NCBI GenBank assembly: GCA_963693285.1
Contig: OY848924.1
Coordinates: 6,035,842-6,099,841, forward strand
Reading direction: 5' to 3'
Source of the DNA: Xestospongia muta
Lineage: Eukaryota > Porifera > Demospongiae > Haplosclerida > Petrosiidae
Length of the DNA stretch: 64,000 nt
Positions 10,661 through 31,996 of the stretch are shown here, one piece after another; the first letter of the stretch is position 1, and every line of letters starts with the position of its first letter. The position numbers were made by a program, and so were the translations under genes. Below the pieces are notes generated by a model. It worked only from the letters and a program-made list of their open reading frames with translations, searched no databases and was not told the origin of the DNA.

Positions 10661-12901
10661 ATGGCTACCCGCACATTTCGTGCTCTGAGTCAAAGTCTAG
10701 ACGATGGTGTGTTTGTACTACCAGGCCATTATTGGCGCGTTGGAAAACGATATAAAGATCTAGAATGCCTCGCTTTAGGTGGCAACGGTCTCATCTGTAA
10801 GGCTGTCGATACACACACCTCCAAGAGGGTTGTCATCAGTAAGAGAGACAGTCTTTACTCCAAAACGTACTGTCAACGTGATCTACGTGAGCTCCAAGTC
10901 ATTTCACGTCTTCAAAAAGCATTAGGAGAAGAATGTCCTATAGCAGCACTAGTAGATATCATTTGTGAGCCTTCCAATCAACCAATTACCGAGGATACCA
11001 AGTTCTATATTGTCCAAGAAGCAAAAGAAGGTACTCTCGAAATTCTTCTACAGTCTAACCTACTGCCTAACTCTGATCAAGTTAAACTTTTAATGTATCA
11101 GTTGCTACGTGCTCTCAAGTTATTTCATTCAGCTGGCATTATTCATCGATGTATACGTCCCAATGACATTCTCGTCGATGCAGACTGTGATCTGGCAGTA
11201 TGTGATTTCAGATTAGCTGCAGTCAATGGCATTGAAAGTGATCCCAATTTTGAGTTGTTACGATTTACAGATTCATATCGTGTTGAACACTTACATTATT
11301 GGGCTCCTGAAGTTCTTATCAATGAGGAACTGACTCCTGTGGTCGATATCTGGTCTGCTGGCTGCGTTTTTGCAGAACTCCTCACTGGATCTAGACTGTT
11401 TGGAAGTTCTGACGTCCGTGAACAGCTTGATCTGATTTTTGGTCTTCTAGGTGCTCCCACTTTAGAAGACTTGTCGTTTGTTGAAGGAGATGCTAGTCGC
11501 ACTGCACTTAAAGCAATTAAACCTTGTCCTTCGTCATTTGAGAAACGTTTCAAAGACATTGATCCAGATGCTCGAGATCTTTTAAAGAAAATGCTTGTTT
11601 TTAACCCCAAGAAACGTATTACGGCTGAGCAAGCATTAAAGCATTCTTATATGATGGACTATCACGATCCATCAGAAGAGCCTATATATAGTGCCGAGAT
11701 ACCTTTATCTAATGAGCTTCTTGTCTCAGATCAACCTGTAGAGGCCCTCCGCTCTACCCTCATTAAAGAGGTACAAGAAATCAAAGCATGGCTAGATGCA
11801 CCTCTTGACACACCTCCAATGGTGAATGGACACCCATGGCATGTAGGTAGCCGATATAAGGACCTTGAATTTCTTTCTAAGGGAAGCAATGGTTCGGTAT
11901 GTTATGCAACAGATACTACCAATGGAGAACGCGTTGTCATTAGTAAAAGAGATGGTCTATATTCGAAAGATTATTGTCAGCGTAACTTGCGTGAAATTCA
12001 AATCCTGACACGACTTCAACGTTTCTATCCTGAAGATTTGGAACCGTTTCCACGCATACTAGATTTTATCTGTAATCCTCCTAATCTCACTGGAAAGGTG
12101 GCTGAGCTGTATGTTGTCCAGACTGCTCTCGATATAAATCTCGAAGATATCATGCTACATCAACGCCTTACAGCTGATCAGATTTGGCTGGTCATGTACT
12201 CGTTTTTGGTAAGTTTGAAGCTGTTACATTCAGCGGACATTGTTCATCGCTGCCTACGACCTCGTCACCTCTTGTTGACTAGTGAATTAGATCTGTGTAT
12301 TTGTGATCTCCGTCGTTCAATTATTTGTAGCAGAAATGAAAGCTGCGGTGAGGAGTATAATTGGACTGGAACATCTACTGAGGGTAGTTGGCGATATCTT
12401 TCTCCAGAGGCTATTTGCTATGATGTACAGAGTACTGCCTGTGATATCTGGTCTGCTGGGTGCATATTTGGGGAAATGTTATTAGGTCATCCTTTGTTTC
12501 CAGCTGATGCTAATGCTGCAAATATTTTTCAAATTGTTTTCGCTACACTTGGTCGGCCTAAAGATGAAGATCTTGCATTCATCAAATCAGAAATGGGTCT
12601 TCAAGTTCTCAAAGAACTAAAAGTGGATCAGACACGATCGTTAGATGATTTACTAAAGGAGAAGAATGTCAATCCACGTGCCATTGACTTACTTAAGCAA
12701 ATGCTTCTCTTTAATCCTAATCACCGAATTACTGCTTCTAAAGCACTTGAGCATCCTTATTTTGCCAAACTCCATGAGCCAAAAGAGGAGCCAGTTTACA
12801 CCGGTAAAAATCTGACTGATGAATTAGTCACAACTGAAATGCCAACAGCACAATTTCGATCCAAAATACTTGAAGAAGTTTACAAGTTCACATCATCGTA
12901 A
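10661..12901 (+). CDS. tandem MAPK-like pseudokinase (two kinase-fold domains)
   Basis: A single uninterrupted 746-residue reading frame holding two copies of a p38/ERK-like kinase fold, about residues 20-370 and 390-745. The copies are clearly homologous, for example RYKDLECLALGGNG against RYKDLEFLSKGSNG. Both keep the ATP-lysine region (RVVISKRD) and a glutamate in helix C (LRELQ / LREIQ). Both lose the catalytic aspartate: HRD is HRC at residues 162-164 and 529-531. DFG is DFR at 182-184 and DLR at 549-551. The second copy also loses the metal-binding Asn (HRCLRPRH) and changes APE to SPE. The TxY activation motif is absent. An active kinase is therefore unlikely; a scaffold or allosteric role is inference. 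The lack of introns, unlike its neighbours, suggests origin from a retrocopy followed by internal duplication. The next gene is 252 bp downstream. Confidence 0.88.
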   Translation: MATRTFRALSQSLDDGVFVLPGHYWRVGKRYKDLECLALGGNGLICKAVDTHTSKRVVISKRDSLYSKTYCQRDLRELQVISRLQKALGEECPIAALVDIICEPSNQPITEDTKFYIVQEAKEGTLEILLQSNLLPNSDQVKLLMYQLLRALKLFHSAGIIHRCIRPNDILVDADCDLAVCDFRLAAVNGIESDPNFELLRFTDSYRVEHLHYWAPEVLINEELTPVVDIWSAGCVFAELLTGSRLFGSSDVREQLDLIFGLLGAPTLEDLSFVEGDASRTALKAIKPCPSSFEKRFKDIDPDARDLLKKMLVFNPKKRITAEQALKHSYMMDYHDPSEEPIYSAEIPLSNELLVSDQPVEALRSTLIKEVQEIKAWLDAPLDTPPMVNGHPWHVGSRYKDLEFLSKGSNGSVCYATDTTNGERVVISKRDGLYSKDYCQRNLREIQILTRLQRFYPEDLEPFPRILDFICNPPNLTGKVAELYVVQTALDINLEDIMLHQRLTADQIWLVMYSFLVSLKLLHSADIVHRCLRPRHLLLTSELDLCICDLRRSIICSRNESCGEEYNWTGTSTEGSWRYLSPEAICYDVQSTACDIWSAGCIFGEMLLGHPLFPADANAANIFQIVFATLGRPKDEDLAFIKSEMGLQVLKELKVDQTRSLDDLLKEKNVNPRAIDLLKQMLLFNPNHRITASKALEHPYFAKLHEPKEEPVYTGKNLTDELVTTEMPTAQFRSKILEEVYKFTSS

Positions 12902-13152
12902 CAATTCTTTGCCAGTTAAACTAGTGAATATAGATGTTTTGAAATCTAGTGTAAAATGTAATTGTGGGTTTCTTCTCTTTTTTAAATCATGATTTAGTGT
13001 GTTATCTATCTTTATTAAAGAAATTTAATTTTTAAGACCAAATTATTAAAAAATTTTAACTCTTTATAATTTTACTTATTGTCATAGCAACGGAATAATA
13101 AATAAGCGCCAAGTTCCACGAGGGAGAAATAGTATAGTAGTTGGAGGGGACA

Positions 13153-23371
<10,219 letters not shown>

Positions 23372-23644
23372 TATACTACATAATGTATTGTAATATAGTC
23401 ATTTGTATATGTACATAGCAATTTTTTATTTCAAAATTAACTGGGTATGTAGTAAATTATTGTATATGTGATATACTGCACTATATAGGAATGTTGATTG
23501 TAAAATTCAGTCCCTTTTGATTTGTATGCTTTACCAACAAAACATCGCTATCATTAATGATTAGAAAAGTTCAATTATAATTAGTATTTTAAGATGGATT
23601 TCAAAGACAATTATAATCTAACGAAGTTTGGCCAATTAACATTA

Positions 23645-24708
23645 TTATTGTTTTTCCTGTGGCCCAAGTACAGGAATTAGTATAGTGGTGATAAAACTTC
23701 CAACAATTGTAGCAACAGCAAAGGCAGCAAAAACCTATGAGAATATGTATATGTATGTATGTTAGGATACATATTTCAGTATTATTGTATATGTAATGAC
23801 TGTATATATTACTTTAGTATTTGCATGTAAAAATTGATTTGTTGATTGAGCAATATATACTAGGTTACATGTAGCAAACATGATAATTTGATTATGAGAG
23901 TAATCAATTGTTAGAACTATGACAATTTCATAATTGACCAGAGTGTTACTATGCATGAAATTCTGTGAGGATCCATGCAGCCAAAATGTCTAATGTATAT
24001 TAGTTAAAACTACCAACAGTTATCATCTGCATGAAATCCTTTAATTTTGCACAAACAACAAATTTTATTCTGCAAGATATATACAACTTACAACTGATGC
24101 TGTGACTTGTTTCCGGTAGTCATTATCAGTAGTACAGCGAATACTACTACCTGCTGCCTTAGCTCTAAAATGTTTGAAGTGAAATATTCAATAAGTGATT
24201 ACTAAACTGATGCTAATTTTAAACCTACGCGTCATTAATTGTATCACATGTCACTCCCCATCCAGAGCTAAGAATTATTGCAACAATTAAAGCAAATACA
24301 CCAGAGAACAACAGGATCAGAATTTCCACAATTAAAATGATTTTATTTCTGCAAAATATACACAATACTTTGTCAACCACTTTATAGATATTTATTCTTT
24401 GTAAAAACTAGTACTCACCCCATTAGTCCACCAGCAATTTTGACAATACTTAGTAATATCAAAACTAACAAACCTAGAGCAGCCAGGACTTCACCAACGA
24501 TGGAAAAAACGCAGACGGAGTTACTAGCATAAGTAAGGTCTTTTTTAAAATACAAAAAGCAAAAGTCGCCAGCACCAGCTGCATTCAGTTCGTTATTATT
24601 ACGTCTATATACATTGCCAAAAAGCCCTGCAGCAATCACCAGAAAAATAATGGTCAAGACATGTATTGCTATTGCAATTATCTGCAAAATTAGTTTAGTT
24701 TGAGCCAT
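23645..24708 (-). CDS. TMEM179-like four-helix membrane protein, copy 1
   Basis: Four minus-strand exons join in phase: 24708-24419, 24348-24229, 24164-24092 and 23734-23645, giving 190 residues. Helix 1 is IAIAIHVLTIIFLVIAAGLF. The first loop ends in paired cysteines (DFCFLYFKK...NSVCVFSI), and helix 2 follows. Exon 2 encodes helix 3 and GWGVTCDTIND. Exon 4 encodes helix 4 (FAAFAVATIVGSFI). The order of cysteines, the CxF(S) before helix 2 and the CDTI after helix 3 resemble TMEM179, a poorly characterised tetraspan family; this identity is tentative. Compared with copies 2-5, an extra A in a run (GGAAAAAC) shifts the last codons, so the protein ends PQEKQ and loses the shared ENNN...PK tail. 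The gene converges with CC2D2A; the two stops are about 270 bp apart. Confidence 0.65.
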
Positions 24709-25556
24709 TGTGATCGTAGTCTGCTAGTTGTCAATACAATTGAGGAGTAAACTGGTGGAAATACTAAACTGGTGCGACGTTTAATTTGATATTGCGGGCG
24801 CTTGACGTTTATTTATTGAAACTCAAAAGGTCTACCGGAAATCGTGGGCAAAAGAGTGATATCTTCCTCCAGTACGACAAACAAACAATGTGACAGTAAT
24901 CAGTGATAACTTGGTAAGTTATTGGATAAAATCATTTAAAAAGTGATTCAGAATGAATAAGTAAATAAAATTAATTCTATTTGTATATGCACAACCTTCT
25001 TGATAAAGGGACTGTACCTGATGTATTAATTACTATATATTAGTATCTTGTGATATTTTATACTCTCAATTTATTCCCACATTAATCTAAAATTCTCATT
25101 TTACAGTACTAGTCAGAATCCAATAAGTTTGCAACTCTGATCTACCAGACTATATAGATACATATTCCAATGTATAGTAGTGTTTGGACTGATTTTGCTC
25201 AGAAGACATTAATTAAATGCCTAACAGATGTTTAACTACTATAGTCATTATGGAATTGGTACTTCAAATAGTGTACTAACATGATCACAGAAAGACATGC
25301 ATGTAGTTAGGATGGTTGTCCTAATATAAACTCCATAGTAACAGCCCTCACAGATGTCCAACTAATTAGATTATGTCATGATTCAAATAAAACTTTACTG
25401 CATCACATTTCAATTAATAAAGAAAGCTGCATGTGTAGTGTTTACTAGTACCTCAACATCTAATAATTACAACTCAAATAACATATATTACTCATATTAA
25501 CTAATCCCATAATTTTACAATGTATATATATGAATTAACTTTGTTGATCATGATAA

Positions 25557-25850
25557 GCATAAAAGAATAACAACTGATATGGAGTTTGATACTGGGGCAT
25601 CTTCATCAGTTATTAGCAAAAGCCATATATTAAATGTCTACAAACTGAGTGGTAATTGATAACTTCCAGAAGATAAAACTGAAGACCTATATTGGTGAGT
25701 CAATACCAGTACTTGGCACATTGACAAAGCAAAGCATGTGGGTCAGGAGGATGTTCTATGGTAGAGGAGACTGGTCTAACCTTAAGGGAAAGGACTGGCT
25801 CAGCAAGATCAAAGTAAACCTTTGGAAATACACAGCCTACTTACATTAAA
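25557..25850 (+). mobile_element. Gypsy-type retropepsin fragment
   Basis: The plus strand reads MEFDTGASSSVISK, a retroviral-type aspartic protease active site (DTGA). Across stops and a frame change it continues to KLKTYIGESIPVLG and LKGKDWLSKIKVNLW, the usual order between protease and reverse transcriptase in Gypsy pol. It is truncated on both sides. A second, more decayed copy of the same stretch with its leader is at about 61990-62370. The leader (about 24890-25556) and the tail (25851-27100) are AT-rich repeat-like sequence with no recognised gene. Confidence 0.65.
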
Positions 25851-27109
25851 CGAACCCTTAGATTAGTATTTGTTGTTCTAAAGATGAAGTGGGCTGTCTC
25901 CCACCTGAAAATATCAAAGTCCAGTCTCAAGTGAAGTCCTATCCTCCAAGAGGAAAGCACTTCTCAAATTTCTATTATCTCAAGCATACAGATGAATCAA
26001 CTCAAGTAAAACAGACATAGTGCTCTGAACATACCTATTAAGTTAAAAAAAGAAGTCTTAGAATATAATTGAAACTAGGTTGGCCTATGATTGTTTTGAT
26101 TGTACTGCTACTGCTGTAATTAACTGATTATTGCTAACTTTGAAGATTGGAGAATTGACAAAATCTATGGAACTGCTTAAAGACGTTTCTAGTAGTGACA
26201 AAACTCAGAAGCTTTGATTCGATCAAAAACTGATAGGATGCAAACATTTTAGCCTAATATATGGATATAATGACTGATATTACCATTATAGTAGATTGAT
26301 TGTGGGTTTAATGTATATCATAACTTAATATATCACTCAACTTCTTTGGTTGCATGCATCTCCAAAATAGCATTAACAAAATAGACTGTTTGGATTACAA
26401 ATTACTAGAGTGGTACTTGAACTATAAGGGCTTCTCATTAAGAGTTATGGGCATATCCCTATTGTAAATATTATAGTAATAGCCCTTACACACAATAACA
26501 CACCAGAGCTAACATATTTTATATAATACAACACTCACTCATAAACCAAGATCCATTAAATTAATTGTCTATTATAACTGAGACATTATTTAACTAATGA
26601 GATGTATAAGCAGTCACATGAGTATATTATAGTAATGATAGCATCTCATACTGTATTATATACAACATAAATGACCAATCCATTTTACTGCATAGATGAT
26701 CAATATCACGTTAATCAGAAAAGCAGAAATACTCAATGTTACCTAAAGCAGCCCAGGATTCTTGTTCAATGCTATAAATTTCTTGTTAATCTCATTGATT
26801 ATATTAAGCACATCAACGTATACAATAATTGAAAAGATGGCTTCTCCTAGTTTGCCACCACAAAGTCAGATAATTTGTATCATGATTATAAACTTAACAT
26901 GTTTATACTTTACTATATGATTTTCATGTGTGTAAATTAGCCACAGGTCCAAACATTCATATAATTATAAACTCCTGATCACACCACATATGACTACACC
27001 TAAAACCCTGAACAATGTTGATCACATAATTATATGAATGTATAAAGTACAAAGTATCAGTTTCTATATAGAGGAAATAATGTTAGACAATATATGAATA
27101 TCTAACCAT

Positions 27110-28070
27110 TTCAAATGTGAATCCACTAGGAAAAGGGACATGTGTCCCATGTATGGTCCAGTCAAGTCAAAATGTAATCATATCTCCAGGGTTGTTCAGG
27201 CCACTCCCACTGGTGTAATGGTGCTGGCAAAAGAGCTTGCTAATTGATTTTCCCAATATATGGTACATGACTTCACAATGTTTTAGATTTTGGCATCAAT
27301 TTTAGGGACCAGGCATGAATGCAAGCAACAACTTTCATCTTACTACAGTCAGGATGAGTATCTAGTTCATCTAATATTCCTTGACAACCAGGTGATGATA
27401 CAATGACAGGAGAACACAATATAAAATGCATGCATTAATCTAATACACTGAGGTCACATGATGAGACTTATATGGACATAGAAGTTCCAGAACTTCAGCA
27501 TTGGGTCAATAAAAGAACATAATGATGAACTTTTGAGAATTATGGATGATGTGTTCTGAGGATGAGAGTAGTGATATAGTTAGAGTATTGGGTACATGCC
27601 ACAAAAAATTTCACACCTAAATAATTATCTATAAATTAGTTAAGAATTTTATATTAATTTTTATGAGCTTAATACATTATAGTAAGTGTACTTATTAAAT
27701 ATTAATTAATACGTACGTTTGCTATGACGATACCTTTTCTTTATTCCATTGCAACTTGCCCCTGGCCATCATAAGCTTCCATGTGTATAAAATGAAGATA
27801 GGAGCAGTCATAAGGCATGCCAAAAGTAATATAGTATGATGTATACATTATAATTTTATAGTCTATATTTTTTATGTTATGGTTTGTGTGTTTTAAGGGT
27901 TTAGGGTATTGGTAAAAAATGTATACAATACAAGATAACTCATACATTAAAACATAAAATGTGTACATTAATTGATATATTGTATACATTATATTATATT
28001 ACTTTTGTTATAAATGATATGCTATATATGGCCAATGGCATAATAATTGCATACCAGCCACTGCTATGTT

Positions 28071-28104
<34 letters not shown>

Positions 28105-28640
28105 CAACAAATATTAATTACTTCCAGAAAGTTTATATTCCTGTGTATGTCCATATGTTGGTACACTACTGGGTAAGAAACCACCTCTATTTACAAGAAG
28201 AAACCATTCTTGGAATTTGTCTGGCTTCATTAAAGAGATATGATAGAGGATAATGACAGACTCAATATAAAAGAAACTGGCATTAAGATAGTTGTGAAAT
28301 TTCTTGGTGCAGCACCAATGTCATTAAAACAATCGGCTTGGAGGAGTGATACTCAGACTATAAAGCCTCTTTAGTGACCTTAAATGATTCATCCTGTTAA
28401 TGATTACATGACTATCAACGATTCTTATGTAATGACTTGTAGCATGGAGCAAGCTTTGCAGACATGTTTGAAAGAAATCTTAATACAATATGAATTAATA
28501 TTACCTAAAAATGATTGCTCTGACTAACCATTTCAAATGTGGATCCTCTAGGATAAGGAACATGTGTCCTATGTATGGTCCAATCAAGTCAAACTCCAGA
28601 GTTGTTCATGCCACTCCCACGGGTGTAATGGTAATTGGAT
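27110..28640. repeat. pair of ~120-bp direct repeats around AT-rich DNA
   Basis: A unit beginning AACCATTTCAAATGTG and ending near CACTCCCAC(T/G)GGTGTAATGG occurs at about 27110-27235 and 28525-28635. Two inverted copies are at about 48345-48440 and 49135-49250. The spacing suggests element ends, but I cannot define the element. Between them are a short ATA run (28076-28100) and no supportable gene. Confidence 0.55.
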
Positions 28641-29215
28641 ATCTGCTTTTTTGTTTTTCAAACCTTTTTGTTCAATAGAACACTTTCAATCCCTTACGTT
28701 TGTCATTGATTCTATATATATTGTGGACAGATAAGCTGTAGTGATTTTAATTGTACTCTGTAGCAAGCTAACTTACTTGAAGTTAATACTTACAGTAAAA
28801 TTTAGTATGCTATAAGTAAGAGTTATTTCAAAAAAATATGAATATTACATTTTTAGCTAATTAACAGTTATTAAACATGATTAAATTCTCTTCCTTGATA
28901 AAATGGCTAGTTTGCTTTGCTCACTGCTAAGAATGTACATATATTATATACATTGATGCACATAATTGTATTCCTTTAATACTTTATGTATACAAAGATC
29001 AAGAGATATAATTTTTGCAATTTTTACATGATATATAGCCCAAATTAGTTGAAAGTATGTGTCAAGCATCCATCTGTCTGAGAACGAAAAAGTTTCTGGC
29101 TGAAAATATAGTCCTTGAATTCTAACTATATTAATATAATTTGTAATATCTATTATTTTATATGTGCATTAATTTCTTCAATTCACAGATTTGAAGATGC
29201 TGCACAGTCCAGATC
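28330..29215 (+). repeat. ~0.9-kb dispersed repeat, inverted copy at 48545-49430
   Basis: This stretch is the near-complete reverse complement of about 48545-49430; for example GCTTTTTTGTTTTTCAAACC here appears inverted near 49110. It has no long reading frame. The family is unassigned. Confidence 0.75.
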
Positions 29216-29303
29216 TTCTCAAGTCACAACAGGGTTAAAAATTTATTTCACTGCATTGTACCACAAACTGTTAACTCATTTTGACCTGAAGCATATAAAC
29301 TAT

Positions 29304-29415
29304 GGATGATGACACTGTGAAGTCTGTGATGAAAGTTATTAATGGAGTAGTGAATGATGGGCTTACTATGCGACAACGCACTGCTGTAGAATATAATGTG
29401 TTTTGAGAAAATAGT
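29304..29415 (+). pseudogene. pogo-type transposase N-terminus (HTH_psq) fragment
   Basis: The plus strand reads MDDDTVKSVMKVINGVVNDG and TMRQRTAVEYNV, a pipsqueak-type helix-turn-helix as found at the start of pogo/Tigger transposases. It then runs directly into Gypsy sequence on the opposite strand. The remainder of a pogo transposase appears on the same strand at 34950-36605. A second copy of this HTH-Gypsy junction is at 43560-43790. Confidence 0.65.
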
Positions 29416-30180
29416 TCCACCTGACAGAGCTGCAAAAAGGTGATCAACACAAGGTAATAGAGTCCATCTGAGAGGCTTGGTTAATGTTCACCTTGTAGTC
29501 ACCACAAATATGGATGTTACTGTTGTTTTTTACAACAAGAACAATTGGAGCAACCCAATCTGAAATTGATACTGGTGTAATAATACCCAGATATTGTAAC
29601 CATTCAAACTCTTTCTCAACTTTCTCTTTGAGTAAATATGGTACAAGTTGAGGTTTGAAAAAATGAGGTTGAGCTGTAGGATCTATAATTAATCGAGCAT
29701 GAAACCCTTTTAGTGTTCCTAGCTGGTCATGAAAAAGATTCTGATGTTTTTGTAATAAGTTATTTAAAGCAGAAGACATAGTGACAGTGTGAATAGCAGA
29801 ACAATTTAGTTTAATTTTCTCAAGCCAGTTCCATCCAAATAAACTTGGACCCTGGCCTTTCAAAACAATTAACAGAAGGATGAAGGCTTGTCACTCATAT
29901 TCAACTTGAACATCTATGTATCCTTATATGGCCAATGTTTCTCCTGTATAAGTGTGAAGTGAAACATCTGTAGGTTTCAACTAGTCAGTAACACTAAAAA
30001 TAGATTCATAAGTATCTTCACTAATTATGGACAAGGAAAACCACCTTTTTTCATAGACTGTCAAAACAATAGGCCTTTTCATGTAAAGCTGTAAGGAATT
30101 CATTAGTGAGATAATGAGTATGACGTTTCCCGGGGTACATTCTTGCGCCATTTTGGAATAGTTTTCTGTAGAAGTGAATG
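29410..30180 (-). mobile_element. Gypsy pol fragment (protease end to reverse transcriptase start)
   Basis: On the minus strand: SIISEDTYESIFSVTD (C-terminal part of the protease, its DTGA deleted), LHTYTGETLAI, GQGPSLFGWNWLEKIKLN, then reverse-transcriptase entry DPTAQPHFFKPQLVPYLLKE, EFEWLQYLGIITPVSISDWV and IHICGDYKVNINQASQMDSI. Stops and deletions break it. Gag of the same orientation is at 34400-34960, separated by the DNA transposon at 30188-34033. Confidence 0.8.
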
Positions 30181-30399
30181 GAAAAACTACGGAAGCCTCA
30201 GACGGACATTCCAATTCCTATTTCCTATTTCTTCCGTCCACTTCGAGTATTTGAAAAATTAATTATCGACCCTTTATAATTATTCTTTTTCTTCCGTATG
30301 AATCAGAACTTCCTTTTTAAAAATACACGAGGTTTCACGTGTGCTATTTTCCTGTTTTAGCACGTGGTTGGTTAGTTTGTTTGTAAACAGATTGTTAGC

Positions 30400-30653
30400 A
30401 TGGACTCTGAATTCAGGGAATCTTTAGTCATGAGAGGTGTAAAACGAGAAAGTATAGATTTGCTTGAAAAAGAGGATATATTGGGAGAAGAGCAATTTTT
30501 TCATCTTCGCATGGACGATCTTAAACTGTTCCTGGATAGAGGAATAAAAATTGGACAATACTCCATCGTTGCTAGGCTATGGGAAGAAAAAGTGAAAGGT
30601 ATATACAAGTAGCAACTTAATGTCTATGACGTCTTGTATCGTATATATATGTA

Positions 30654-30701
<48 letters not shown>

Positions 30702-31117
30702 TAATTTTTTGTGTGTGTAGTTACTAGAGATGTATCAGGCTTGGGTTCTGATACTAGCAGTACCAGTGGGACAAGTGGTGATGGGACAAGTATGTTAAAG
30801 TAATTATGTTTGCTTTATTATGAAAAAATTAAGGTACACTCTCAAGACAAGAGCTGTTTGAATCATTTCATCCTAAAATGAAAACAATTAAGTCTAAAAA
30901 GTACAATCAAGAACCTTACTCTACAAAGTCTTGTGTAAAGAAATATGAAGAAAAACAATTAATTGCTGTAAGTAGTAATTATTAATTTACAAGCAGTCAT
31001 ATCCTGTATAGGGAACTGTTGTAGTTTATTGGTATATAATTAGAATTAGTTATGTATGTATGCATATATTTATATATATTTATATATATATACAAATACA
31101 CACACACACACACACAC

Positions 31118-31184
<67 letters not shown>

Positions 31185-31910
31185 AAATATATATATATAT
31201 ATGTATATATTGTTTACTTTTCATACTAGATCCATTTTGGAGGAATGATTTATGTTTTTGAACTAGACAGGGAAGTAAAAAAGAAACACCTACCATCACC
31301 TTGTATTATAGATTTTATGAGATCATCAAACTACGAAGATGTTATTAAACTTGGGAAAGAGCTATTCTTCAAGGAAGAAACTGATGACCTTGAATTATAC
31401 TGCCTATGTGGAACTTCAGGAATACCATTTCATATTGAAGACAAAGATTATTGAAATATCTATGATTTTATGAAAGATCATGGCTATCAACCTAGTAAAT
31501 TTAAATTATATGTAATGCTTAAATCTACTGAAGTAAGTTACATACAATGAATGGTTCTATTATGATTTTATATTCTTAAAGCAACATACTAAATACACTG
31601 TCACTGATTCTCCTGTATCAGCTCAAGATCAAGACAAAACAGAATCAATCAGTAAGAATATGTACATATATTGTAACATATGAATGATGATATAATTTTA
31701 ACAGGATACACCAAGCCTGTCATAAAAAATTGTGTCACCTGTCAAAAGGAGTTTCTTGCACCTTTAGAGGAGACAGATTGCATACTACCAGATGATACAA
31801 TTGTTTATTATCGAGATCCAATTCTTGAGTGCCCATTATGTGATGAAAGGCAGTTTGGGTTCCAATTAAATCTGGACTTTATGCCAGAATTGGCATACTT
31901 TAAGAATTAA
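30400..31910 (+). pseudogene. transposon accessory gene A, copy 1 (one in-frame stop)
   Basis: Spliced frame within the transposon. Exon 1, 30400-30598, encodes a compact helical domain (MDSEFRESLVMRGVKRESID; LRMDDLKLFLDRGIKIGQYS) resembling a SAM- or death-fold. Exon 2 (30721-30789) is a Ser/Gly/Thr linker and exon 3 (30834-30967) is basic. Exon 4 starts [20 protein letters not shown], followed by CGTSGIPFHIEDKDY. A TGA at 31452-31454 replaces the Trp of the paralogue at 55415, after which NIYDFMKDHGYQPSKFKLY continues in frame. The last exon ends with two CxxC pairs (NCVTCQKEFLAP ... CPLCDER), probably one zinc site, and MPELAYFKN before the stop. No function is known to me. Conservation with the copy at 54963-56224 shows it belongs to the element. 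The intron TG/TA repeats (30649-30697, 31097-31205) are expanded. Confidence 0.75.
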
Positions 31911-31996
31911 ATTACTTTGTTAGCAATGTATTTGGATTAAAAGACATGACTCGGTACTATTCTGTATTTAATGTCATTGTGTTTATTAATTAAAAA

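Noticed and set aside
11296..11610. Minus-strand frame inside the pseudokinase
   Set aside because: A shadow frame of the long plus-strand coding sequence.
27741..27989. Tyr-rich 82-codon frame
   Set aside because: Low-complexity AT-rich sequence with no splice partner or recognised motif.
30997..31299. Ile-Tyr-rich open frames on both strands
   Set aside because: They are translations of TA/CA repeats in an intron of the transposon accessory gene.
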